Numbered from the stretch's first letter, positions 1-28,655 are shown. The stretch is DNA of 64,000 bases from Tyto alba (GCF_018691265.1 NW_024881327.1:24979936-25043935), one strand, 5' to 3'. The notes: a model not told the origin generated them from the sequence alone. Numbers and translations are program-made.

Positions 1-477
1 TTAGAAAAAAAGCTTCCTACTTTCATTTAGCACTACCTAAGACCTTCCATGAATAACAATGGAATTTTTTGTAAGTAACATGAATTTGTTTCACAATTAA
101 TTTTTAATTGAACCTGAGCATCTTCAGAGATATTTTCTGTAGGGCCTGCTCCTAACTCCAACAGCCAAGTAGTGGAACTACACAAGAGTGTCTCTGCTGC
201 AGGAGATACAGCAGTGGCTTCTCAAAGCAGTATGCACATTTTCATAGGGTGGTGCTGGCAGTTTGCAATACAGGCTAAAGCAGGAATACAGGTATGCACT
301 GGTAATGCTAATGAAACTAATCCTGATTTCTTTGGAGGGAAGCTCATATATTATAAACCGCTTAAAAGAGCCTTTTCTTTCCTTTTACCTCCAATATGCC
401 GTAGTGATCCTGACCAGAGAGAGCACTGTAGCTCAAGGAGCTAGTGACCCACACGGCAGCTAACCTGAGGAGGTTCA

Positions 478-522
478 CCAGGCCTGTGCTGCACACCCAG
501 TTTGACCTCCAGGCCTGTGCTG
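478..522. repeat. Short imperfect direct repeat
   Basis: The 14-mer ccaggcctgtgctg occurs at 478-491 and again at 509-522, separated by 17 bases. This is a local duplication with no evident function. Confidence 0.6.
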
Positions 523-1847
523 TGCAGCTCACACGCCTTGGCTGCAGGATAAACCCAGCCAGCTCACTGCAACCAGCAGCTCCCGCTTGGGACCAGTGAT
601 TCCCCCGTCTACGTGTCCTTCCTTTTATCTAAAAGTGCGGCAAGGTGTTCTCTTGCAAACATGCTTTCTCTTTGACAGTAGAAATGATGAATTGAGCTGT
701 TTACTTGTGAGAAAAGCCTGTAAGAGCTCAAATAACCAAAAAGGGGTAAGCCTTTCTAAAATAAGAGCTGCACAGCATGCTGCTCGCTGATCAAACTACT
801 GAAAGTTTTGGAATGCAGAAAAGCCCACTGTACCACTTTTACTGACAGAAGTACAAACAGGGGCAAAAGTAGCAATTTTTTTTAACATGCAATAGCACTT
901 ATTACTCCATTTAAAACTCTACTTCATTTTTGTTTCAGAAAACACTAAGCCTTACAGAAGCTAATGCAAACTGTTTTTAAAAAGCTTGTAAATACTTTGT
1001 TCACAGGTACATACATATATTTTCATGTATATATTTAAATTTTAATGTGATAATGACTTGAGAACTGTAGGAGTGAAGTATGCTGTGGAAACAATAGTGG
1101 AATCTAAGGTAAAACCCAGTATTCTGAAACCAAAGTTAAAAAAAAAAAAAAATCAACCCACTAGAACATCTAAGATAACAACATTGTACAAGTGCTTATT
1201 TAAAAACAACAATCAATCATTCTATAGGTATTCTTATTTCTTACATAAATCACCTTAAAAATTATGATTTTAAAGCAAGATTTCATAAAACAGTTGTTCT
1301 GGGGAGAAACTGTTATTTGCAGTAAGAATTGATAAAAGCATTATGGCTTTCTACTGAGATTTACAGAAAGGTAGTCATTGTCTCAAAGCAGTACCAAGAC
1401 TTATTTCAGATTTATTCAGATGCACGTGATCATTCATATTCTTCTCTTTGGGGCAGGAAAGGAAGGATCAGATGTTCCTCCTAGTTATTGTGCTCCCAAA
1501 ACACTGTGGACACAGGGAAGTCTGAGCTATGGTTCAACCTGTATTTCGCTTTAGGTGACACCAGGAAGTAGCCACATCTATGACTTGACATCTTTACGCC
1601 ATCTGGAAAAAAGGTGATTTCAGTGAGAAGAGGGACAGCTCAGTCCCACTAGTGTAAATATAATCAAAGAGATCTGCAGTAAAAAAAAATGTAAATGGAA
1701 ATGTAAATGAACGACCTTCCCGTTTGCCTTCACTTCCTTCCCAATATTATTTATTCCACCTAAATTTCCCTCTTCAAATACCTAATATTTCTCTTACAGC
1801 GTAAGCCTTTTTCAATGAGAAAGTCATCATGATAAATTAGACTGCTG

Positions 1848-1885
1848 CACAGTTCACTGTTCCTGCTCACAGTTCACTGTTCCTG
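1848..1885. repeat. 20-bp tandem duplication
   Basis: The 18-mer cacagttcactgttcctg is present at 1848-1865 and repeated exactly at 1868-1885 with a two-base spacer (period 20). The exact identity suggests a recent slippage or duplication event, so it may be polymorphic. Confidence 0.75.
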
Positions 1886-3018
1886 CATGCAGACTCTGAT
1901 ATGCTGTAATCTATTAGCACACAGCTTATTCAGAAACCTTTCATTCTGATGTATTATTGTTTACTTAACCATAACAGTATACTTAACTCAGCTACTCTGC
2001 CTAAGATATGAATCAGCCCTACAAGCAGTATAACCTGCTTTGAAGCCTGGAATCAGTTACTGGGTTGACTATTAATTTGTTAATGATGTTGCAGAACTCA
2101 AGAATTCTGAGAGTCTGTTATCCCCCAGGCTACAGTACTGTAAACATCAGAGTATCCTACTCACCATTTTTATCAAGGTAACCCAGATACCAAAAAAAGA
2201 ACCTCTAGGAGTATTTTTTTTTTTTTAATAATAATGTTTAAGTACAATAAATAAAAACATGTTGCACCTTCTATTTCTACAAATAAGAACATGTATTTAC
2301 ATCTAGTCTACATCGGTAAATTATGGCTTAGATCTATGGCCAGGAATTGGGGTGTTAGAGCAGCATGATCAGGAGGATGAAATATCACAAGTGCTGAAAC
2401 TTGACACAGTGAGCCATACATGGAATCTTCACAGCTGAGAGCCCCAGGACACAAAGCAAGTACTTTGTAACAAGAAGGCTCTGCAATGTGTCACAAAGGA
2501 AAACAGTGACAACTGCTGCTCAGGTTTTCAGCTCTTCAGTGAAGGACAGGCATGAAGTGGGTGTGAGGTGGGGCTCTCAGGTGATCTACCAATACCAGCC
2601 CAGCAAAACGCAAATGTGGAACAGATGCAGCATGCCAGCAAACCCCTGAAAAACAGCAGGATAAGCTGTTCTCTTAAAGCATCCTGATTTTTTTGATCAG
2701 AGGTAGAAATACAAAGATAAATAGAATATGAGATTTTAAAAATACTCTCATATGCATGGGCTTACCAGAGTCTTTCAGCTTTTGTGAAACCCTTCCTGGA
2801 CATATCAGGAGTTGAGGGAGACAAATAATTAAAATAAGATCCCTAAAATGTAATGCTTGTATGTAGTACAACAAGGACAGACCATGAAAGACAGGATCCA
2901 TTTGGGATGGGCTACTTACCACAGAGCGACCTGGAAGAAACTACAATCAGCCTAAACTCATAAGACTGAAACTTTGTACCACTGCATAGGCAAATTACGT
3001 CCAATAAATATTGAGGGG

Positions 3019-3036
3019 AAAAAAAAAAAAAAAAAA
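3019..3036. repeat. Poly(A) run of 18
   Basis: An uninterrupted run of 18 A follows an AATAAA-like context (ccaataaatattgagggg). It could be a retroposed 3' end or simple slippage; no target-site duplication was recognised. Confidence 0.7.
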
Positions 3037-6000
3037 GGTCTTATGGTCTTATTGACTTTTCAGGAATAGAATTTAAATTAAACGAGGTGTCCTTCTGTCT
3101 CAACATAGATCATTTATGGACAACAGCCAAAGACCAGATACTCATTAATCTTGTTGAATAAATATGGTGAAGGAGAAATAGGTAGGAGAAAGACTGAAAC
3201 TCTAAATGTTCTTCATGCAGTCATGCTGAAATGAAGAATTTGAGAGTGCTCACTTCTCTCCTGTATGATCCCGTGCTCCACTGACAAAACTAATAGTTTT
3301 CAAATTCAATCCTGTCATCTGCTGTCTTTGGCAGAAGTGATATAAAAGCGTGCATTTCCTGCAGTATGCTTGTAGGAAAAGTTAAAAAGATGTGGCTGTG
3401 ATATCCCAGCCTATAGTGCACAATGTGTTGCTGTGTGATGCTACTAACATTTAAGAAGCAAACAGGACATAAGGAACAGTAAATAGGTATAAGTGAATGT
3501 AGAAAGGGAATATTGAATAAACTGTAACATTCATCTTGTTGGTAAGAGATAAATTATTGCCAATTAGGCCATTTAATTAAATAAATGTTTTCTGCCACCT
3601 TGATTCAATTTAAAATAATCGCTTTTTGTCCAGCTCATATTTTCTTCACATAAAGCTACAATTAGTAGAGAGTACTATTCATAGTCTTTGAAGAAAATTC
3701 ATGTATCGTCTGTTCTCATTGATGGGAAATAGTTGTCCAGCGCTTTAAAACCTCTGAAGGAAGGATGCTCATTAGATAAGGAAAAAGCAGATATGCATGC
3801 AAACTCTTCAGAACTCTATGAATGAGAAATATCTAAGACAAGGAGTAGTTGCTGCTCTGATCCCAAAGAGTTAATCTAAGAGTAAGTAAATCCAACTTTT
3901 GTAACTGTAGCAACCCCTTTTGAAGTTTTAAAGACTGGTAACTTTATCATTAACTATCTGGAACATCAGTGATTTATCTAGTACTGATGTACACTGTCCA
4001 GCTGTAGGCAAAGGTATTTGACAATCATGGTCAATAGTATTATACCCCATGCCAGCCTGAAGTCCAGTCCAGCAGTAACAAATAATTTTTTTTCCTCACT
4101 TACCGTTAAAAGTAGGCTGTGAAGTATTTTATGATTTCTGTATTTCTGTCTTAAAATGTATTTTAATTGACTCAAACTCTGAATTTAATTCCATACTTAT
4201 TATCGACTACCCAGAAAAGAAAGTTGTTTTTTCTTCAAGAGGCTAGATATCAAGCACAATAAGCTTTTTTCCTTCCTTCTCCCTCAGTTGAAGATTTGGT
4301 TTTACAATACAGGCATATTTTGAATGCAAATATGATGAAATTACTGTAATTTTCACCCCCTTTTTTAAAACTGTGTAAGAACGAACAGCAATAATTATTA
4401 GAAATTTAGAAAGAATTCTCCTATTTGGCAGAATATATTTACAACTAAATATATATCAATATAATTTAACTCAGAGGATGATCTAAATAGATACAAAACA
4501 TCCGACTTGATAGCAAGGGATACATTAGAAAAAATATATATATCAGGGAACATATTAGAAAATATTAGTGAATATATAAACAGATACCAAAATGAAATGT
4601 TCTTTAAATATCAAATTGGAACACAGAACACATATCCCAATCATTCTTTTACTTTTGCTATACATTCTTTTAAAAATAATCAGCTTGTATTTTTTCTTTA
4701 ATGTGAAGACATTAACACCCAGAAAAAAAATTTAGTATATGCAACACAACTGTTAGCCAACAATTTTCAGCTGAAGGAAAACATCCTGATAAAGTGAAAA
4801 AATGCTGACTTGCTTTTTGCACACTTTCTTAGTAAGCAATTTTTATTTAAAAAAATCCTTCAATGAAAGTCTTTTTAGTACTTCCTTAGCTATTATTCTG
4901 ATTTTTGTTATTATTCAGTTACAGTCCTTCAATAAGAGCTTTACCTTCAAGAATAAGTAACTGATTATTCAGAGCTCTGTATCTCTTTAAATTTAGTAGT
5001 TCATGTTGTAAGTGCATTACTATTTGAATAATTACAATGTATATTAATAGGAGCGATTATTCCACTGAATATTTAGCTATTTTATAAACCTGTAGATTAT
5101 AGCGACTCTACTACCAGGCAACAATGGCAGAAGGAAGGAGTCCAAACAGTCCAAGGATTCTCTTCCTAAAGAGAAGACAAATATGACTCATGTCATATCT
5201 GGAGCTAAATTATTTTTTTAAACTGGATAAATTTAAAATAAAACCTTCTTGATCACATTTTTCAGCTTGTTGTCCTGCATATGTAGAAACATTCAACCAC
5301 CTTTTGGAATTCACAACCACGTATCATATACAGGAAAAGAAAAAATACAATGAACATGAAAACAGGGAAATGAGCGACTCCACTCATTGGTGTTTCCAGG
5401 ATAGTCAACTTATTTCCACAATTTCAAAATATAATTGTCAGATTTACCAAACCCCACTCATTAATGGCAGTTGATATTAATAACCATACAAACATATCCA
5501 TATATATATCCAAACATGCCAATATTAAGTGCGACAACCGTGTAGCATTTTGGAAGGGGATACATTCAGCCCTGGTACAAGCAAAGGAACGTGTTAACTG
5601 GACACTTAAAATTATGTGATTGAAAACTATTTTTCAGTTCTCTGTTTTTCCTTTCCCAACAGAGAATATGGAACTCCACATCAAATACCTGTGTATGCTA
5701 TACAGTATGTCTGATGAAGTTTGCCACCATCCTGAGGCATCACGATTGTCTAAGGCTTGTCTGCAAGAAATGCAGCAGTGTTATTGCAACTCCTTAGAAA
5801 CTTAACTGAGGCCAAGACACGGACACCACAGTCTGCTTACAATTCACAGCCTAGAGTCCTCTTTTAACTGTAGGATCCAATTACCATTCTGTTAAAAAAA
5901 TGGAGCAGGGCTTGATGTGTTCTGTTAAATCACAGCCAGGATAACAGAAGGAAGTGAGAAAACAAACGCCTCCCATATAGCAACCTATTGTTGCTGTGTA

Positions 6001-8479
6001 TCCCCATTAAACAAAAAAGATTCAAGTCAACATATGGCAGAAAAGTGATCCTATCCAGCAAGAGACAGGGCTATTGAAAACAGACAACTCTGCTCCGTTT
6101 CTGCTAAAGTTGTGCCACTGTGAAGCAAGGAATTCTGTAGTCTGTAGGAATAGAAACGATGTGTGAGATTTATCCCAAGGAACAGGGCATTTAGCAGGGA
6201 GTGACACATCCTCATCTCTAATTCATGCTCCCAAGACAATTTAAATTCATGCAGTCACTCTTTAAAATAAATTACTTGGAGGCAGGAGATGGGTTTAAAC
6301 ACTCAGACAGAACCAAACTGAATATTCCAACTCTTAGTAATCTAACAGATAGGTTGTTAAATAAAAGGTTATTCAATCTTCTCATCCTTCATGTTAAAAG
6401 CAAGCAGCTACACCAAACTAAGAATCTCTGAATGTGTGCTTGCTGTGGAATGGGAATACTGACTAAATAGAGTCCTTGGACACTTAAACTGAGGATTGTA
6501 AATGGCTGAATGGAAAATAGGTGCTCAACTGCTCTAGCTGCTGCATGCTGAACATGCACAGAAGTAAAATCCTAAGACACTCTAGAGATAAAAATTAAAA
6601 TCAAGGAAGAGCCTTCTGATTTTAGGCATCTCCTGGGTTAAGCAGCAGCCGTGAGAGGTTTCTCAGATTGTGTTTGTGGATTTAGGCACCTGAATTCTCC
6701 CTAAATCCTGCTTTAGGTATTCAAGTCCTTTATTTGATCTAGCCAATAAACTCTGTCTTTACCTGGTTAAGTATTTTAGATCCTATTACGTTTTGCCTCC
6801 CTTTTTATTTTTAATGAGATACTTATCTTTCCAGTACGTAGTTAAGCTATGTGCAGTTTGGGGTTTTTTGTACTTACTAGTGCGTACATAATTACTAAAT
6901 GTAATCAAATAACTTACTAAGGGCCTTATTTCAAAATATTGAGAACCCACAGCTCTAATTTTCTCAAAGGGAACTACAATCATTTGGAAAACCCAAACTG
7001 CAGCACTGCACAGAAATGTCAGAGATAGTGGTAGCAGTCTAATCCAGTTCAGCTCACCTTGACTAACTTTTGAGACCAAGCTGCAAACGCAGCTTTGTAG
7101 CTCACACCTAAAAAAAACCTACTCAAAGCCAACTTCTGCCCAACTCTGTGTTCACAAAGGTTAGCGTTTGTTTTACTGCAATGATGCTGAGTATTTTTCC
7201 ATTGAAAAGTCTGTCTGCCAGAACTGTCTCACTAAAGCCCCAAAAGTCTACTAAGCAACAAAGAACAAACTGAAACAAAACAAAACCAAGTTGGTTCTGA
7301 GCATTCATTATTTCTTAGCCAGGGCTGAAGTGACTCAAACATCATCACCCAAAGTCTTCAAAAGCCACTCAAGAATTCCTTTTTTTTTTTTAATATGGTT
7401 TGAGATTACCATTTTTTCATGTTTGTTTTTTCTAGAAGGCATTAAGTTTCTCAGTAGAACAACTAGTTCTCAGGAAAAATATGCCTCTTTAAAAAAAAAA
7501 AAAAAAAGCATGAATCTTATTTGCTTAATCTAATCTTCCTCCAATTAATTTTATTTTGCTTTTGCTACACATATGTTGGGAAAAAGTTATAACAACTGGA
7601 TAGCTAGCTAGCTACCTTTAAAGAATTATAGGGAAAATAGCCAGAAAGCCATTACCACATTTCTCTTAGAATATAACTACCTTCTTTGGGTTAACTACTT
7701 TTTCTTGGGATATATGCCAAGAGAGTCTGTAAGAATGGGGCTTGACTGCAGATTTCCAGTACACAGGTATTAATTTTTTAGGTCCACTGCCTGTTCCCTT
7801 AGCCTGGGTTGGTTCTGCTTCATTTTGTTTCTACTGCTGTTGACTTCTAAAGATCTTAAATCAGAATAAATTTGTCAGATGGACCTAAAGCAGGGTCAAA
7901 TACAACTTAAACCACTATTTTATTGTCTTCTCATGTTTAATTGGGTTGTGCATGCTACTTGTATAAGGAATTGCTTATAGAAACATCCAATAATGGCTTA
8001 AAATGAATACAAAAGGAACGTACATCTACCTCATTGTACTGAAGGCAGAGTAATTTGTAGGTACCTTTCTGAATGAGGATGACCAAGACTTACATAAGCA
8101 GTTGTAAAATACTGCTCTACAGCAGGAAGGAAAAGGGAAATCCCTGAAGTCTTTCTCAGAATGTTCCATTTGACCTGCACAATGGCATGGTTTGGTTTTG
8201 TTTTAAAGTATCATTCATCCGACCCTACAAGAGTTTAAAAACAACAACCTGGGGTTTTGTGTGCACGCTATTTTTAATGGAGTGGTGGTGGAACTGTGTG
8301 TGCTATCTAATCTAGTAAAAAGTTGCATGTCTTTTTTTTTTTCCTCTTACATAATTATCACATGCGGATGGTAACACAGTGAAAGATTAGAAAACTGAGT
8401 TTTTTTCTTGTTCAGTAAAATATGCCGAAGGTGAAATAATACACCAAAACCAAAGCTTGAAGAATCAGCAGTAGCTTAA

Positions 8480-8870
8480 AAATGCAAGAATGACCACACT
8501 GGGTAAACACCAAGGTCCAACCAGGCCCAGTACCCTGTTTCCAACAGTAATAAAAATTAATGTCTAGAGAATAAGGACAAGGTGAATGTGGAGTCAGGTT
8601 TCTTCCCAAATAGTCCTCCAGATTCCAGAGATCTATGTCTCAGGGACTTCCTGATGTGAAAGTGATTGTTTATATGTAATGGATTCTTTTCTACAAACTT
8701 CTCTATACTCTTCTTGAACCCAGCTGTAGTATGCTGGGCTCCAAAATTACTTGATATCCAGAGGATTTCCTCTATTCTTGCAGCATACCGCTGACATATA
8801 TTTATGAACAAATTTGAAGTCTGTATTTTTAATCTCATGAACTTCAGCCTCCTCCAACCACACAGAACAA
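8480..8870 (-). mobile_element. Old CR1-family LINE fragment, antisense
   Basis: On the plus strand the segment reads as a diverged antisense copy of the old CR1 3' region: actgggtaaacaccaaggtc, then cccagtaccctgt, then a tract ending cttcttgaaccc and tccagaggatttcctct. The order and spacing match the old CR1 consensus found across birds, crocodilians and turtles as I remember it, but many substitutions and small gaps are present. It is a 3' fragment only and carries no intact reverse transcriptase. The long minus-strand frame here is a by-product of the repeat. Confidence 0.7.
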
Positions 8871-11154
8871 ACTTCAGCAAAAATAAACCTTTTGTCCATC
8901 TGAAACTAGACAATTTCGTTTCTCCATGCATAGAAGCCCTGAGTTTCCAAGACAGACCTAAGACAATAAAGGCAACTGTGAATACAGAGAACAGCACGTA
9001 GTGCAAACATGAGGAAAGAGTGAAGCGTTCCAGTGACAGTAAGTATTGCTAGCAGTAAGAGCAAGCTCTGAAGAAAAGTACTAAAGACAGATTTCTACAA
9101 CTGGTGGGAGCAGTGTAAAGTGTCGGGCTCCCTACCCATCTATTCAGCCATCCTACCCCAACTCCCTTCTTTCACTGTTTTTAATTGTTTTGAAGTGAAA
9201 GATGATGGAAAAACCGCAACTCTTCTGCTCCAAGACCCTAAAGCTGGCAAAGCCATGAGTATTTTGCTCCTGTACATTGGGAATTATGCAAAGTAGCTGA
9301 CTGTAGATGACAATACTGCTTGAATCATAAGTATAAATGCTAGCATGTGAACTTTTATAGGAATCATTGGAAGTGTCAACGGTAGAAAGAAGCAGGTTTT
9401 AATTTCTACTTCATCATTCCGCAAAGGACAACCTTACTATCCTAACTCCAGCTTTTTAAGGAAGACCCACTTGATCTTTGACCTGTTTTACTTTTCTTCT
9501 CCATTTCCACTGGTAATCTAATCCAAAACGCGTAACAAACTATTATTCTGTTTGCTGATGGCCCAACAGCACTTCACAATTTTACTTCTGTCCAAATTCT
9601 CTGCTTAGGTCCCTGATACTTGTGAAAGGTCAGCTCACACTTGATATGTCTAATGCAGAATTCACAACCCACTAAAACCACTCGTAATAATTCAAAGTGT
9701 TTTACCTTATTCCACCACCATTCGAGCTTACACTACAGGCATCTCTTTTACTCTGATCTTTCCTTAGGCTCTCATTTCCTAACTCACTCCATTTTTTATT
9801 GAATTACAGTAAGAGACTATCTTTCCTATCCATGTTTAAAATATACCCATGTTCTCCCTCTTATTTCAATTACTGTTAACATCTTTTATTCTTTGGCTTT
9901 AGGAACTTGTAAGACCGTGTAAAGGAGAAGGATGCAGTTTAGAGTGGTTTGAGTTCAGACAAAACACCTGGATGTAATTCCAGATGTCTCGTTATTTCCA
10001 GTCATGGCACCTTTGCCTACAGCCCTCTTAACAACCTCCACTATCATCCTCCAGCCAGTCATACATGAAATACAGCTGAAGACAAATATAGCTTTGTTCC
10101 GTTCATAAGGCCATAAATGAATTTTCCTGATGTGTAAGCCTTGCTTGGAAGGTTTTAGAGGAACTGTTATATTTATCTGAGACTTCTGGATTTATGACAA
10201 CCTTCTGACTTTAAGAAAAAAAGGCAAAAAAATAAAAGCAGTGTAGCAACCATAAACGTGTAGCACTTATGCAACAGACTTTAAGCTTTCATTAGACCCT
10301 GACATACATCTGGACACCCTAAGCATTTCTGCATGAAAATGCGCGGTGACTACTATTTGGTTTAGGTAAAATTGATCGGGTACTTCCCCATAAGCGCTCG
10401 ACTTACTATTTTACACTTTGGAAAACATAAAGGTTTACTGCACCAACTGGGTGTTACGGCACAGCCCATGCACAGCAGGTCTACACAATGAAAGCACCGG
10501 ACCTCATCCTACGGGCATGCGACGCGAAATGCTGGAAACATTCAAGAAAAGAGGAGGAAATACATAAACCCTAAAGACAAAGTGGTTCTTCATAATCTTG
10601 TAACTTTTACCGCGCCCTTCATTAAAAAAATAACACACAAGGAAGAGGGGCCAGCCCAAGCGGCCGGAGACGAGTGTGAGCGCCAGCCACCGGGAGGGCA
10701 CTCGCCAAGCGAAGCCTTCGGGGCCCCGGCAGCTACAGACCCCCGCGCCCCCCCCCCCCGCGAGGCGCTCGGACACCCGCGGGACACCCCCTCCCCTCCC
10801 CTCCCCAGCGGCTCCGTCCAGCCGGCTTCGGCTGCCGCTCCCCGCCCCCCAGCCCCGGCGGCGCCGCTACCGCCCTCACCAGAGCAGCCGCTCCTCCTCC
10901 CAGGAGCCAACCCGGAGCCCGCAAGGCCCGTCCCTCTTCCCCAGCAAACTACCCTCCTCCTCCTCCTCCTCCCCTCAGCCCGGCCACGGCGCTCCCTCCC
11001 CGCCGCTCCGCGCTCTCCCTCAGCCCTGGGGCGGGGCGGGGCAGGCGGCGCTGCGGGCGCCCGGCGGGCTGCGCAGGGAGCGGCGCTGCCCCAACCGCCG
11101 GCCGGGCCCCCCCCCCCCCCCTTCCCTCAGCGGGCGCCCCCGCTCTCGCTCCCC

Positions 11155-11166
11155 TCACGTGACTCA
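11155..11166. promoter_or_regulatory. Overlapping E-box (TCACGTGA) and AP-1 (TGACTCA) sites
   Basis: The 12 bases tcacgtgactca contain a palindromic CACGTG in the extended form bound by USF/MITF/TFE family factors, sharing bases with a perfect AP-1 site TGACTCA. It lies about 490 bases upstream of the LONRF1 start codon. Factor use is inferred from the motif alone. Confidence 0.5.
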
Positions 11167-11279
11167 CGCCCCGGCCGCCCGGCGCCAGCCCAACCCCAAC
11201 CCCGCCCCCGCCCCACGGCGGCGCGCGCGTGGAGCGGTATTTTGTAACCCTCCTTCCATCTTGCGCCGCGCCCCCTCCG

Positions 11280-11299
11280 TGACGTCGCCCGCCGCCAAT
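11280..11299. promoter_or_regulatory. CRE-like TGACGTC followed by CCAAT box
   Basis: TGACGTC at 11280-11286 and CCAAT at 11295-11299 lie nine bases apart, with another TGACGTA near 11325. This cluster sits about 350 bases before the start codon, a plausible core-promoter-proximal place in a TATA-less CpG island. Binding by CREB/ATF and NF-Y is an inference. Confidence 0.45.
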
Positions 11300-11646
11300 G
11301 GCCGAGCCCGCCCCGGCCGTCAGCTGACGTAGGCGCTTTATGTAAGCCGGCAGCGTGAGGGCGCGCGGCGGAGCGGTTTGAAAGGGGGGCACTCGCTGGG
11401 CGCGCGCCGCCGCGCAGGGCGGGGGACTGTGGCCCCGGGTCGCACGCGCAGAGGCGCGCACGTGACCCCCCCCTCTCTTTTTCCTCACTCCCCCACCGCC
11501 GCCCGTGAGGGTGCCTTGCTTCCTCCTCCTCCTCCTCCTCCTCCCCGCGCCGCCAGTGCCTCAGCGCCGTGCGCGGAGCCGAGCCGAGCCCGGCGGCCGG
11601 AGCGGCGGCGCCACACCCCCCTCGCCGGATCCGCGCGGCGCGGCCG

Positions 11647-26270
<14,624 letters not shown>

Positions 26271-27375
26271 CTAACCGCCTGGGTCTTCCTGAAAAGTTAC
26301 TCTGTTCTGGTTGTAGTAGCAGCTGGAATTTTTGCTGCCTTTGCACATCTAGCACTGGTTTGAGAAGTGTAATGGAACCGCTTTTTCTCTCTCCTCACCC
26401 TCCTGACTTCCTGAACCACGTGGTTCTTTGAATGCACACTTTCCTCAACTATGAGAGAAGACCACTGACAACTGCACAAAGTCAATCCAGCTAGATATGT
26501 TTTTCATGTTATCTACACTACAATTTGCACTATGTAGAAGAGAACCTTTTTGAGACTTGATAATTTTAGCCACTGACTTTTTAAAGCTGTGGGAAGCGCA
26601 GGACTTAAGGCTGACAGTCCAGGTTTACAACAATGAGGAGGTATTAAAGGTTTTGCAAATGTTTGCCTCATACAACTGTTCTTTTGCTGTTTGCACAAAT
26701 ATTTGAAATCTGGTATTGAATGTCACTGTCGGATATTGCTACTCTTGTTGAATTGTTTTGACCATGAATATGGCACAGATTTTTAAGTTATCTTGTAAAT
26801 GTATGCATCACAAAACAGGTGACATGAACTGTATGCTGAACTGAGAGCCAACTTTAAGGAACAAATGCAAAAAAAACCCACACAAAAACAAAAGGTACTT
26901 CTGTCTAAAAATACTTAAACTGTGAATATGGTTTACATACCTAGGCCTGTACATGTTAAAGAGGAAACTGAAGACTAAATGCTAGTACCAGTTACATTTC
27001 TACTGGGCTTTTCAGGCTGGCTGTTCTTCCAGAGTACACACTTAGTTTGTAGAGCTTAGAAGAAGGAATCTTAGAGTGTGTGTGTATGTATTGGGGATTG
27101 TGCATCCAGGATTTAAAAGCTTAAAGTTTTATTTGAACTTTTTAAGTTGGTGCAAATGTGAATTCTATGCCTTATTCATATCAATAGTAGAGCACACTGC
27201 AGTGGCAAGGTTAGCATCATGCTGCCAATAGGTACTTTTTGTAATTACAGGTTTGCATATTTGTGAATATGTCTGATACTGGCTTTCTTGTATGTAAATC
27301 ATTTGTAAAATATTTCTTAAAACTTGCTTTTGCTAATATATTTAATTTTCAATAAAAGCTAAAAGTTTGTAATAT
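26271..27375 (+). other. LONRF1: LONRF1 3' untranslated region
   Basis: About 1.1 kb follows the TGA without introns or plausible coding frames. It is AT-rich with several ATTTA-like stretches and a TG run near 27076. It ends at the poly(A) signal at 27351. Confidence 0.75.
27351..27356 (+). terminator. LONRF1: LONRF1 poly(A) signal AATAAA
   Basis: A canonical AATAAA lies 1.08 kb after the stop codon and is followed within 30 bases by a T/GT-rich downstream element (gtttgtaatattttttaact). Cleavage is expected near 27370-27380. Confidence 0.75.
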
Positions 27376-28637
27376 TTTTTAACTTTATCAGAAACCAAAA
27401 ATCACTTTCATTTTCCATATGCTTCTATTTTGGGATCTTAAGTAAATCCAGAAGTGGCTGTTTAACCTACATCAAGGTTGTGGACACTTCATGATGTAAT
27501 TAGTATGTACGTAATCGGTTTCTGATTATAGTACGTGTCTCGGACTGATTATTGGTCAGAAAAGTTTTTTTGCTGGTGTCCTGCTTTTTGTATCTACTTT
27601 GTTTAAATTAAAGTGGTTTCATGTATCAAGTTTGCATTTCACAAAACTTAGAAGTTGTGCAGAAGTTGTTCTTGCAGAAGTTAGGTATTTCATAGACTTG
27701 CTGATCAGATGCTCTGGGCTTGTTCACTTCTGGAGTTTAAGGCCTGAGATATTACAGGCAACCCCAAATCTGCTGGATCATTTTTTATGTGGGCTTCTAC
27801 CTAGGTAAACTTCTGTGAATGAACCAATGAATTTTAGGTTTAGAAACTTCAGTTTTCTCGATGTGAAATGGCAAGTTTGTGTTTTTCCATCTAACTTGAT
27901 TTTTTTTCTCTTAGAAATTGGTAAATATACAAATGTAATTTTCTTTACGGACAACATGCAAAGATGGCTGTAAGATAGGTTGGTGGGATTGGCTGTGAAA
28001 CTTGAAGTGATGATGCTAGAACACTAGTAGGATGTAATGTTTGCTTTGAACCCCACAAAAGAGTAGGCCACATTCAAACACTGCTAGAGGCTTCACAAGA
28101 CTTGGAAGGACAGTATGCTCATCCTTTTGGTTTTATAAGTCATCTAACCCATTCCTTTGAGCTCTGTCCCAGTGTGTGGGGTGGGGTAAATAACTGCTTA
28201 ATACTGAAATTTGACTGTAGCCTCATTCACGTCGATTACAAGTGAGACAGGATAGAGCTGATCTGCACAACTGAGTCCTGAACAGCAACATCAGGGAGGC
28301 TTAACAGTGCCAGGCACTGCTTAGTCCACATCAGCTGGGGCAGGGACAGTTCCCAGAGAGAATGGTTGGAGCTTTGGCTTTGAGCAGCTCTTCAGGAGCA
28401 GTAGACAAACCACAACAGCCTGGCCTGCACCTGGCCACATCGGAGATGTTGCTCTTTCAGTACTGTCTTTGACTGTAGAAACCTGGCTATCAACAACTGG
28501 ATTTCTAACGGGAAGAAGGTTGTTCCACTTAGTGAGCAGACATGAGATACCTCTTCAAGGATTATAGAATCCATGCCACTTGGTATCACACTGAAATCTG
28601 TCCCTTACCCTCTCATTTATATGCTCTTCTACAATTT

Positions 28638-28655
28638 AATAATAATAATAATAAT
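28638..28655. repeat. (AAT)6 microsatellite
   Basis: Six perfect AAT units followed by a short A run. Likely length-polymorphic. Confidence 0.85.

Larger units (their letters stand above)
1..10640. other. AT-rich intergenic DNA upstream of LONRF1
   Basis: I see no supportable exon on either strand here. The open frames are short, lack flanking splice sites and have no recognisable protein similarity. The stretch holds homopolymer runs (18 A at 3019-3036, A-rich at 7491-7507), a short CTAG-rich run near 7600, two small direct repeats (478-522 and 1848-1885) and one old CR1 fragment (about 8480-8870). The longest frame, on the minus strand at 8557-9006, lies mostly over that CR1 fragment and is not a gene. 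An exon of a neighbouring gene or a non-coding RNA could still be hidden here. Confidence 0.6.

Noticed and set aside
8557..9006. 149-codon minus-strand frame
   Set aside because: It overlaps an old CR1 3' fragment and has no protein similarity I recognise.
10582..11332. Plus-strand frames of over 200 codons upstream of LONRF1
   Set aside because: Pro/Ala/Arg-rich translation of CpG-island promoter sequence that runs through promoter-type motifs.
11569..11646. Upstream extension of LONRF1 beginning at 11569
   Set aside because: It starts with GTG rather than ATG and its sequence is unlike the LONRF1 family; the ATG at 11647 is the first in frame.
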